This document shows, one piece after another, positions 1 through 5,235 of a stretch of 5,235 bases of DNA. The stretch lies in NCBI RefSeq assembly GCF_934190855.1, contig NZ_CAKPTN010000114.1:1-5235 (forward strand). Direction: 5' to 3'. The translations under genes were made by a program, and so were the position numbers. Position 1 is the first letter of the stretch; each line of letters begins with the position of its first letter. Source of the DNA: an uncultured Veillonella sp. GTDB lineage: Bacteria > Bacillota > Negativicutes > Veillonellales > Veillonellaceae. The notes below the pieces were generated by a model. The model worked only from the letters and a program-made list of their open reading frames with translations. It ran no database searches and was not told the origin of the DNA.

Positions 1-699
1 GCGGAAGCCTAATAATATTAGCAATAAATAAATAGTAGCAAGAACCCCTGTTATGATGGAGGCTTTTGGCAAAATAACGCCAAATACAATTGTGAAAAAT
101 GAACTAGGCTCAGGTGGTCCTGCAGGATCCTCTTTATACGTGCAGACCATAGTCATACAAATAAAAGCGTTTATAGATGCTAGTATTTTGAAAATCAAGT
201 GGGTGAAGTCAAATGGTTCGTTGATGATGATGTAGAAGAACCATAGGCTTATAATGATGACAACATTATATAGCGTAGAGGCAATACAGGTGATAAAAAT
301 CCGTTTGAGGCGGTTTATGATTTCATCGATGTAGTGCTTACCTGTAGATGTGAAATATAATGCAATCATTGTATATAACCATAGGTTAGATATATTTTCT
401 ATGGCTAGTCTAATGCCTTGTACCTCATGAAAGGTTTCGTGAACAGTATAGAGCCACGTGCTGATGACGATGCTTGCTAAGGTATATAAAATGGATAATT
501 TTCGGTTTCGTGTTATATAGGCTTGTAATATAACGATGTAAAAAAACTGCATATACATTAATATGTTCATGTGAGCAAACCAGGGGTGAGAAATGTATAG
601 CGGCGTACACGAGAATATGGTGATTAATGCCAGTAACATAGGGTGTTGCGTCGCCAAATCTCGCAGTGAATCCCTCACATGTTTAATTGCAAATTTCAT
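1..699 (-). CDS. DUF4153-like multi-pass membrane protein, N-terminal 233 codons (3' end outside window)
   Basis: This reading frame is open from the ATG at 697-699 (minus strand) to the left edge, so the C-terminal half is missing. It encodes a very hydrophobic protein beginning MKFAIKHVRDSLRDLATQHP. Membrane segments are visible at roughly residues 21-36, 50-62, 68-85, 103-117, 133-160, 170-186 and 201-231. It aligns without gaps to residues 1-233 of the complete neighbour at 880-2439, with about 70% identity by eye. The loop YKEDPAGPP (about residues 188-196) and the helix pair ILPKASIITG are kept. The start is supported by a Shine-Dalgarno sequence at 708-715 and by the identical MKFAIKH start of the paralogue. 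The function is unknown; the DUF4153 assignment rests on the general layout (many helices plus the LPxxxIxxxILxxYLxxIL-like pair) and is moderate. It is probably transcribed separately from the neighbour because a terminator lies between them. Confidence 0.85.
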   Translation of the reverse strand, partial: MKFAIKHVRDSLRDLATQHPMLLALITIFSCTPLYISHPWFAHMNILMYMQFFYIVILQAYITRNRKLSILYTLASIVISTWLYTVHETFHEVQGIRLAIENISNLWLYTMIALYFTSTGKHYIDEIINRLKRIFITCIASTLYNVVIIISLWFFYIIINEPFDFTHLIFKILASINAFICMTMVCTYKEDPAGPPEPSSFFTIVFGVILPKASIITGVLATIYLLLILLGFR

Positions 700-707
700 A
701 GATTTTC

Positions 708-715
708 CACCTCTA
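708..715 (-). promoter_or_regulatory. Ribosome binding site of the partial membrane protein gene
   Basis: Read on the minus strand this is AGAGGTGG, eight bases before the ATG at 697-699. It fixes the start of the partial gene, which otherwise lacks an end inside the window. Confidence 0.8.
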
Positions 716-736
716 TAAATATCTTTTTTTACAAGT

Positions 737-774
737 AGTATACCTGTTCTTAGGTGAAAGTCTTATGAGGTTTT
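737..774 (-). promoter_or_regulatory. Putative promoter / conserved upstream block of the partial membrane protein gene
   Basis: On the minus strand the block contains a -10-like TATACT (737-742), preceded by a stretch that also appears upstream of the paralogue at 2485-2522 with only a few changes. At 17 bp spacing the -35 position reads TAAGAC, which is a poor match to consensus, so either the promoter is weak or needs an activator, or the block is conserved simply because the duplication is recent. The expected transcript would start near 730, giving a leader of about 30 bases. Confidence 0.45.
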
Positions 775-807
775 ATGTAATAGAAATTAAGGATAAACTC
801 AGTTAAG

Positions 808-842
808 AAAAAAGCAGTACCTCGTAGTGAGGCACTGCTTTT
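808..842 (-). terminator. Intrinsic terminator after the complete membrane protein gene
   Basis: Arms AAAAGCAGT (810-818) and ACTGCTTTT (834-842) pair. After one A-C mismatch, CCTC (820-823) pairs with GAGG (829-832) around a GTAGT loop. On the minus strand the hairpin ends in a run of six T (808-813). It lies about 38 bases after the stop codon at 880-882. The plus strand also ends in TTTT, so it could work in both directions, but no plus-strand gene ends here. It separates the two tandem paralogues into distinct transcripts. Confidence 0.85.
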
Positions 843-879
843 GTCATATTATACATATAGTGTTGTAAGTATTATATGT

Positions 880-2439
880 TTAATTATATAGTACATTAAA
901 TTTAAGTTTACGTGTATCGAATTGGTTTATGAAGTACGATGTAATCAATAGCTTGTATCCATTGCCTTCTATAATGACAGGATCGATAGCTGTTTTATCG
1001 ACGGTAAGGAACTTATCATAAATATGATGTACCTCTGTCACACCATTTGGTAGAGATACCTCTAAATCAAGGCCTTTGTTGAGGAACTTAAAGGAGATGG
1101 AGTCAAAGTTAGCAGTTTCCACTTGGTATTCCTTAAGGTCTTGTTCGTATACAATTAACTCGATGTTTTCAATGTATTTATCGTAGCCTGCAATAGAGAT
1201 AACCTTTGGTGCAGACAAAGCATCAAAATTGATATACTCGACGCGTCTGCCGTTTACTGGGTTTGTGTCTGGCAGTTTTATATCGTCCACAGGTACATAT
1301 GGTGTGCCGTAATCTGTGAAGTTAGGATCAAAGGTAGCTGCTATTGGTAGGTTTGCATGCCATTCGCCATCAACTTTAGTATAGGTCACAAATTCACGAT
1401 ACGTTGTATAGCCTATGAATGGCGTCAAGAGAACAGCGCCTAAGGCAAGAGCCATAATCGTTGTATGCACAGAAGGTTTTAAACCCTTCACAAGAGAATA
1501 TACATTATGTGTTAAGAAGATTAGATTGAATGCACTTACATAAATCGTATTGAGCCAGAGAATTGGTTCATTAATCACACGCTTACCGATAAGGGCTAAG
1601 CACAATGTTGTGAGCGTAATGAACAAGAAGCACAGAATTTGCTGTGTTCTGCTGCTTTCACTAGATCTAAAGCTAGCCAAGTAGAATAGGTAGAAAATAG
1701 CTACATACGGATAGTACGTGTAGAAGAACCGGGTGTCATCGCGAAGCCCCAATAGAATCAAGACTAAATAGATATTAGCTAGAATGCCTGTAATGATGGA
1801 CGCCTTTGGCAAGATGATGCCGAATACAACGGTAAAGAATGAGTTTGGCGCGGGAGGACCTGCTGGATCCTCTTTATAAGAGCATACCATAGATAGACAA
1901 ATGAATATATTAATGGATGCGAGCACCTTAAAAATAGTTTCTTCAACGTCGAATGGTTGGTCTATGATGATGAAGAAGAACCATAAACTCATAATGATAA
2001 CAATGTTATATAACGTTGACGTAACAAGGGTGATACCAATTCGCTTGATGCGGTTGATGATTTCACCGATGTAATGTTCACCTGGCGATGTGAAATACAA
2101 GGCAATCATAGAATACAGCCATAGGAAGGATATATTTTCCGTAGCTAGCTCAATGCCCCGCACATAGCCATAGGTTTCGTGAATCATATAAAGGCCGACG
2201 CTGATTCCGATACTTACCAAGGTATATAATATGGAAAACTTTCGTGCCCTTGTTATGTAGCTTTGTAATATAACGATAAAGAAATACAGTGAGTATAGCT
2301 TAATGTCGATGTCGGAAAACCAGTCTTGTTCAATATACAACGGCGTACAAGAAAATACGGCGATTAATGCCAGTAAGATTGGCGATTGCGTTGCTAGGTC
2401 CCTCAGTGAAGACCATAAATGTTTAATGGCAAATTTCAT
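880..2439 (-). CDS. DUF4153-like multi-pass membrane protein, complete copy
   Basis: A 519-residue protein of unknown function. Residues 1-20 are a short basic, hydrophilic start, with no cleavable signal peptide. About 10 to 11 hydrophobic helices follow, at roughly 21-36, 48-62, 68-84, 103-117, 134-160, 170-186, 201-231 (long or two helices), 240-257, 267-285, 293-310 and 326-344. Residues 345-519 form a soluble C-terminal domain, rich in predicted beta strands and acidic residues, probably on one face of the membrane. This layout resembles DUF4153 proteins, which have an N-terminal helix bundle and a conserved C-terminal soluble part; no biochemical role is assigned to that family with confidence. 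I see no catalytic motif. The start is the ATG at 2437-2439, with a Shine-Dalgarno at 2447-2456. A terminator follows at 808-842, and the divergent neighbour is an alcohol dehydrogenase. A diverged tandem paralogue lies downstream at 1-699. The gene call is sure; the family call is moderate. Confidence 0.9.
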   Translation of the reverse strand: MKFAIKHLWSSLRDLATQSPILLALIAVFSCTPLYIEQDWFSDIDIKLYSLYFFIVILQSYITRARKFSILYTLVSIGISVGLYMIHETYGYVRGIELATENISFLWLYSMIALYFTSPGEHYIGEIINRIKRIGITLVTSTLYNIVIIMSLWFFFIIIDQPFDVEETIFKVLASINIFICLSMVCSYKEDPAGPPAPNSFFTVVFGIILPKASIITGILANIYLVLILLGLRDDTRFFYTYYPYVAIFYLFYLASFRSSESSRTQQILCFLFITLTTLCLALIGKRVINEPILWLNTIYVSAFNLIFLTHNVYSLVKGLKPSVHTTIMALALGAVLLTPFIGYTTYREFVTYTKVDGEWHANLPIAATFDPNFTDYGTPYVPVDDIKLPDTNPVNGRRVEYINFDALSAPKVISIAGYDKYIENIELIVYEQDLKEYQVETANFDSISFKFLNKGLDLEVSLPNGVTEVHHIYDKFLTVDKTAIDPVIIEGNGYKLLITSYFINQFDTRKLKFNVLYN

Positions 2440-2446
2440 AGATGTT

Positions 2447-2456
2447 CTCTCCCTCT
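2447..2456 (-). promoter_or_regulatory. Ribosome binding site of the complete membrane protein gene
   Basis: The minus strand reads AGAGGGAGAG, ending seven bases before the ATG at 2437-2439. The purine-rich GGGAG core supports this start. Confidence 0.7.
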
Positions 2457-2484
2457 ATAAATATAAATACCCCCTCTTATTATT

Positions 2485-2522
2485 AGTATACCTGTTTTCT
2501 AGTGAAAGTCCTATGAGGTTTT
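2485..2522 (-). promoter_or_regulatory. Putative promoter / conserved upstream block of the complete membrane protein gene
   Basis: The minus strand carries TATACT at 2485-2490 as a -10 candidate. At 17 bp spacing the -35 position (2508-2513) reads TAGGAC, a weak match. The block matches 737-774 upstream of the paralogue, including the shared AAAACCTCATA and ACTTTCAC stretches (minus strand). A start near 2478 would give a leader of about 40 bases. The block ends where the dehydrogenase promoter begins on the other strand. Confidence 0.45.
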
Positions 2523-2548
2523 ACATGGCCTTAAATATACATTACAAT
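2520..2548 (+). promoter_or_regulatory. Predicted promoter of the alcohol dehydrogenase
   Basis: TTTACA (2520-2525) and TACAAT (2543-2548) are separated by exactly 17 bp, each matching the sigma-A/sigma-70 consensus at five of six positions. The transcript would start near 2555, about 33 bases before the ATG at 2588. No operator-like dyad is evident around it. Confidence 0.65.
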
Positions 2549-2576
2549 AGCACTAAGAAATAGTTTTCAGAGAAAC

Positions 2577-2580
2577 GAGG
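2577..2580 (+). promoter_or_regulatory. Ribosome binding site of the alcohol dehydrogenase
   Basis: GAGG, seven bases before the ATG at 2588-2590, selects this start over any internal methionine. Confidence 0.7.
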
Positions 2581-2587
2581 TTGTCAC

Positions 2588-3760
2588 ATGGAATTCTCTT
2601 ATTTTTTACCTGTAAATATCCAATTTGGTTGGAATAAAGTAGATAGCGTTGCTGATTTTGTTGCGCCCTATGGCAAGAAAGCCCTCATCGTAACAGGTCG
2701 CACTAGTGCGAAGAAATCTGGTTTGTATGACCGTGTGGTAGCGAAATTAGAGGCGGCTCATATTGACCATGTATTGTTTGATCAAGTTGATGCCAATCCA
2801 TTAACGACGACTGCTTTAGATGGTGCTGCCGTGGCTAAATCTGAAAGCTGTGACGTAGTTATCGCCATCGGCGGTGGGTCCATTATGGACTGTGCAAAGG
2901 GCATAGCCTTCATGGCGATTAACGAAGGAGATATTAACGACTATATCTTCAACCGTAAAACAAGTGACAATGCATTACCTCTTGTTGTCATTCCAACGAC
3001 GTGTGGTACAGGCTCTGAAGGTAATGGCTTTGGCGTGCTTACTAATCCTGAAACAGGGGATAAGAAATCCTTGCGCTGTAACGCCATCGTGCCTAAGGTT
3101 TCTATCGTAGATCCTGGTGTGATGGGCACCATGCCACCTCATGTGTTGGCCTCTGTTGGTTTTGATGCACTATGCCATAATATTGAGGCTTACACATCTA
3201 AAACGGCACAACCTTTTACTGATGCATTATCCTATTATGCAGTTACATTATTAGCACAATATCTGGTACCTCTATATAAACATGTGAAAGCCGTTGCCAA
3301 CGGCAAACCCGAAGTGCTGAGCGAAAAACAACTCACAAAGGCTTGGGAAGCTGTAACCCTTGCTAGTACCATTGGCGGTATGGTAATCAATACGGCCGGT
3401 GTAACACTAGCCCATGGTATGGAACACCCTGCCAGTGGTCTTAAAGATATTACACACGGTGTGGGCCTTGCCGTTATTGAACCTGTGGTAGTGGAATACA
3501 CGTGGAGTGCTAACCCTGATAAATTCGGTGCATTAGCTCGTATCTTTAACCATGGCGATGGATCTGAATTAGGTGAAGCATTACGCTTTATGTTACATGA
3601 CCTGGACCTTACGACAAACCTTACAGAACTAGGCTTTACGAAAAAAGACATTCCGTGGCTTGTAGATAATGTATACGTTGTGGCTACAGGAAATATTGCT
3701 AATACAGTAGCTGAAATTAGCCGTAAAGATATAGAAGAGTTGTATAAAAAGATGTTTTAA
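2588..3760 (+). CDS. Iron-containing (group III) alcohol dehydrogenase, YugJ/BdhA/YqhD-like
   Basis: A 390-residue cytoplasmic NAD(P)-dependent dehydrogenase expected to interconvert an aldehyde and an alcohol, for example in fermentation redox balance or aldehyde removal. The N-terminal Rossmann-like half holds KALIVTG (31-37) and the cofactor loop GGGSIMDCAKG (95-105), then PTTCGTGSE (136-144). The C-terminal helical half carries the metal ligands of the family: D193 and H197 in GFDALCHNIEAY, H276 in LAHGMEHPASG, and H290 in DITHG; H280 is the extra conserved active-site histidine. The 14-residue spacing of H276 to H290 equals that of the FucO family. Length is normal and no residue is missing. 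The position equivalent to the NAD-selecting aspartate of FucO (Asp39) seems to be G37, followed by R38, which hints at NADP(H) use; this is inference. The substrate cannot be read from the sequence. The gene appears monocistronic, with its own promoter and a hairpin about 105 bases downstream. Confidence 0.95.
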   Translation: MEFSYFLPVNIQFGWNKVDSVADFVAPYGKKALIVTGRTSAKKSGLYDRVVAKLEAAHIDHVLFDQVDANPLTTTALDGAAVAKSESCDVVIAIGGGSIMDCAKGIAFMAINEGDINDYIFNRKTSDNALPLVVIPTTCGTGSEGNGFGVLTNPETGDKKSLRCNAIVPKVSIVDPGVMGTMPPHVLASVGFDALCHNIEAYTSKTAQPFTDALSYYAVTLLAQYLVPLYKHVKAVANGKPEVLSEKQLTKAWEAVTLASTIGGMVINTAGVTLAHGMEHPASGLKDITHGVGLAVIEPVVVEYTWSANPDKFGALARIFNHGDGSELGEALRFMLHDLDLTTNLTELGFTKKDIPWLVDNVYVVATGNIANTVAEISRKDIEELYKKMF

Positions 3761-3807
3761 ATGTTCATTAATTGAATATATTAATCTTTATATCAAATTA
3801 TTTAAGT

Positions 3808-3836
3808 TTGACAGTGTTAAATCATATCTTTATAAT
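3808..3836 (+). promoter_or_regulatory. Consensus promoter of the symporter gene
   Basis: TTGACA (3808-3813) and TATAAT (3831-3836) are both perfect matches, with an optimal 17 bp spacer. The transcript should start at about 3842-3844 and have a leader of about 95 bases before the ATG at 3939. No better promoter is seen in the 45 bases between the hairpin and the gene, so this one most likely drives the symporter. Confidence 0.85.
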
Positions 3837-3865
3837 GTGATTTTATAAGAGACTAGGACGTATCT

Positions 3866-3900
3866 ATAATCCCAGCCCTAGGGCTGGGATTATTTCTTTT
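3866..3900 (+). terminator. Perfect 28-base palindrome with T-rich tail: intrinsic terminator or leader attenuator
   Basis: The arms ATAATCCCAGCCCT (3866-3879) and AGGGCTGGGATTAT (3880-3893) are exact reverse complements with no spacer, so the real hairpin would have about a four-base loop. A TTCTTTT tail follows (3894-3900). It is a plausible rho-independent terminator for the dehydrogenase, whose stop codon is about 105 bases upstream. However, it lies downstream of the consensus promoter at 3808-3836, inside the predicted leader of the symporter. It could therefore attenuate the symporter transcript or simply stabilise its 5' end. The tail is interrupted by a C, so termination may be incomplete. 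Confidence 0.75.
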
Positions 3901-3925
3901 ATGGTCTCATGTAGTTTAGTTTTTA

Positions 3926-3933
3926 GAGAGGTG
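3926..3933 (+). promoter_or_regulatory. Ribosome binding site of the symporter gene
   Basis: GAGAGGTG, five bases before the ATG at 3939-3941, is a strong Shine-Dalgarno match and sets the start codon. Confidence 0.8.
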
Positions 3934-3938
3934 TTTTT

Positions 3939-5235
3939 ATGGCAGATCAAAACAACAAACATGTCGATGCCTTAGCGCAAGAGATTACCTTAAAAAGCCG
4001 CGGTCAAGGCAAATTACGTCAGTTTATCCTTTGGATGGGTGCACTTATCATTGGTGCTATCTTGGGATGGCAACATATTCCGGCTTTAAATGAGCTTTTT
4101 AACTTTATTGCAGCTGTGTTTACACGCTTATTCCAATTCATCGCAATTCCAACCGTATCCTTAGCAGTAATTACTACATTATCCATGCTAGGTGCTAAAA
4201 AAGATACAGGTCGTATCTTTGGACATGCTGTAGTATATACATTGCTTACTACAATTTGTGCAGCAGCCGTAGGCCTTGGCTTATTCCTATGGATTGCGCC
4301 AGGTAACTTACCACTTGATGTAATTGGTGCTGGTGCAGCGCAAGTACCTGAAAAACTTGGTCATGTAACGTATTACGATCACTTCTTATCCGTTATTCCT
4401 AACAATATTATGAAACCATATTTGGAAGGTAACGTATTGTCCGTTATGTTTATCTCTGCTTCCGTTGGTTTAGCCTTTGCCTTTATGCCTCGTACAGAAG
4501 GTCGCGAAGCAGTATTGAAAGTATTGTTCGGCTTACAAGAATTACTATTTACATTGATTAAAGCATTGCTTTATGTATTGCCAATCGGTATCCTTGCTTT
4601 CGCAGGTCAATTATCTGCTCAAATCGAAGCGGGTGTCATCGTTGGTGCTTTAGGTAAATATACCGCTGTTGTTATCGGTGGTAACTTGATCCAATTCTTT
4701 ATCGTAATTCCATTGTTCTTGTTATTCCGTGGTTTGAACCCTGTGGACGTATTCCGTAAAATGTCCCCAGCTGTAGCGGTTGCATTGTTCACTAAATCCT
4801 CTGCTGCAACATTGCCTGTAACATTGGCATCTGCTGAGGATAATTTGAAAGCTCACCCTGCAGTAGCTCGTTTCGTATTGCCAATTTGTACAACTATTAA
4901 TATGAATGGTTGTGCAGCGTTCATTCTTGTAACATCCCTATTCGTAATGCAAAATGCAGGTATTGAATTAACTATGGGCACAATGATTGCTTGGTTATTC
5001 ATTGCTGTACTTGCTGCCATTGGTAATGCAGGCGTTCCAATGGGCTGTTACTTCTTAACATTGTCCTTGATGAGCTCTATCGGTGCTCCAATTGGTTTGC
5101 TTGGTATCATCTTGCCAATTTATACAATTATCGACATGATTGAAACAGCTGAAAACGTATGGTCCGATGCATCCGTATGTGCTATGGTTGACCATGACCT
5201 TCAAGGTAAATTGGACGACTCCAGTGGCGATGATA
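3939..5235 (+). CDS. Dicarboxylate/amino acid:cation symporter (SDF family), 3' end outside window
   Basis: 432 codons are open to the right edge. Family members usually have 400-450 residues, and a hydrophilic tail has already begun, so only a few codons are probably missing. The protein should be a secondary transporter in the cytoplasmic membrane that takes up an amino acid or carboxylate with Na+ or H+. A hydrophilic N-terminus (1-25) precedes multiple helices. The family core is clear: serine-rich hairpin 1, TKSSAATLPVT (285-295); helix 7, NMNGCAAF (321-328), corresponding to the usual NMDGT; hairpin 2, AAIGNAGVPMG (359-369); and helix 8, DMIETAENVWSD (399-410). Compared with archaeal GltPh, D399, N406 and D410 match D394, N401 and D405, while E402 stands where the substrate-binding R397 would be and N323 where the sodium ligand D312 would be. 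The glutamate/aspartate label is thus doubtful; a neutral substrate, as in the Ser/Thr carrier SstT, is more plausible. It has its own promoter and a leader hairpin. Confidence 0.92.
   Translation, partial: MADQNNKHVDALAQEITLKSRGQGKLRQFILWMGALIIGAILGWQHIPALNELFNFIAAVFTRLFQFIAIPTVSLAVITTLSMLGAKKDTGRIFGHAVVYTLLTTICAAAVGLGLFLWIAPGNLPLDVIGAGAAQVPEKLGHVTYYDHFLSVIPNNIMKPYLEGNVLSVMFISASVGLAFAFMPRTEGREAVLKVLFGLQELLFTLIKALLYVLPIGILAFAGQLSAQIEAGVIVGALGKYTAVVIGGNLIQFFIVIPLFLLFRGLNPVDVFRKMSPAVAVALFTKSSAATLPVTLASAEDNLKAHPAVARFVLPICTTINMNGCAAFILVTSLFVMQNAGIELTMGTMIAWLFIAVLAAIGNAGVPMGCYFLTLSLMSSIGAPIGLLGIILPIYTIIDMIETAENVWSDASVCAMVDHDLQGKLDDSSGDD

Larger units (their letters stand above)
1..775. repeat. Diverged tandem duplication, left copy (partner 1741-2522)
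   Basis: Positions 1-699 align to 1741-2439 without a gap, at roughly 70-75% nucleotide identity by eye. The upstream parts (about 700-775 and 2440-2522) also align after an eight-base length difference in the leader. The likeness stops near 775 and 2522, so the duplicated unit included the gene start and its promoter block. Divergence is spread throughout, so the duplication is not recent. The left copy continues beyond the window. Confidence 0.85.
1741..2522. repeat. Diverged tandem duplication, right copy (partner 1-775)
   Basis: This is the matching copy of 1-775. It covers codons 1-233 of the complete membrane protein gene, its ribosome binding site and its upstream block. Beyond 2522 the sequence belongs to the dehydrogenase promoter and has no counterpart beyond 775. 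Confidence 0.85.

Noticed and set aside
53..235. Plus-strand open frame of 60 codons
   Set aside because: It is antisense to the partial membrane protein gene, which aligns residue by residue with its paralogue.
425..610. Minus-strand open frame of 61 codons overlapping the partial membrane protein gene in another frame
   Set aside because: The real frame is continuous through this region and matches the paralogue; this one does not.
2303..2563. Plus-strand open frame of 86 codons opposite the start of the membrane protein gene
   Set aside because: Most of it is antisense to the well-supported minus-strand gene, it has no convincing ribosome binding site, and its translation resembles no protein I recognise.
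2941..3132. Minus-strand open frame of 63 codons inside the alcohol dehydrogenase
   Set aside because: Antisense shadow of the conserved enzyme, with no start signals or domain.
3290..3304. Seven-base inverted repeat GCCGTTG-C-CAACGGC
   Set aside because: It lies within the dehydrogenase coding sequence, has no T-run and is short, so it is best explained by codon content.
3235..3651. Minus-strand open frame of 138 codons inside the alcohol dehydrogenase
   Set aside because: It is antisense to a conserved enzyme with all its motifs; its composition is typical of a shadow frame.
3761..3800. AT-rich dyad with two ATTAAT copies after the dehydrogenase
   Set aside because: There is no GC-rich stem, so it would be too unstable to terminate; it reflects AT-rich intergenic composition.
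3842..3938. Riboswitch or T-box in the symporter leader
   Set aside because: The leader is only about 95 bases and has no T-box AGGGTGG-type sequence or recognisable riboswitch core; only the single hairpin is visible.
3901..3941. Possible small leader peptide from the ATG at 3901 before the symporter
   Set aside because: It has no ribosome binding site, runs out of frame into the symporter start, and shows no run of regulatory codons.

Overview
The window looks like chromosomal DNA from an anaerobic, low-to-moderate GC Firmicute. Codon use, AT-rich intergenic DNA and consensus sigma-A-type promoters fit Negativicutes, most likely Veillonella. That placement rests on general resemblance, not on a marker gene. 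No RNA gene, CRISPR array, insertion sequence or phage element is visible.

The left half (1-2439) holds two tandem minus-strand genes for related multi-pass membrane proteins of the DUF4153-like type. The one at 880-2439 is complete (519 aa). The one at 1-699 is cut by the window edge after 233 codons. They are about 70% identical over the shared N-terminal part, and the likeness continues into the upstream promoter region, so this is a tandem duplication that carried its control region. An intrinsic terminator (808-842) separates the copies, so each is probably its own transcription unit.

The middle (2440-3760) has a divergent intergenic region and then a plus-strand iron-containing (group III) alcohol dehydrogenase with all expected metal ligands. 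The predicted promoters of the dehydrogenase and of the membrane protein lie back to back, with facing -35 regions only a few bases apart.

The right part (3761-5235) starts with a textbook promoter (TTGACA, 17 bp, TATAAT). About 22 bases after the expected transcription start there is a perfect 28-base palindrome with a T-rich tail, and then the gene for a dicarboxylate/amino acid:cation symporter family protein (432 codons visible, cut at the right edge). The hairpin lies inside the symporter leader, so it may be an attenuator as well as the end of the dehydrogenase transcript. The transporter lacks the arginine that binds acidic side chains in glutamate/aspartate carriers, so a dicarboxylate substrate is doubtful.

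The genes do not form one obvious pathway. I see no clearly new system. The best leads are the promoter-hairpin leader, the changed transporter binding site, and the tandem duplicated membrane proteins.
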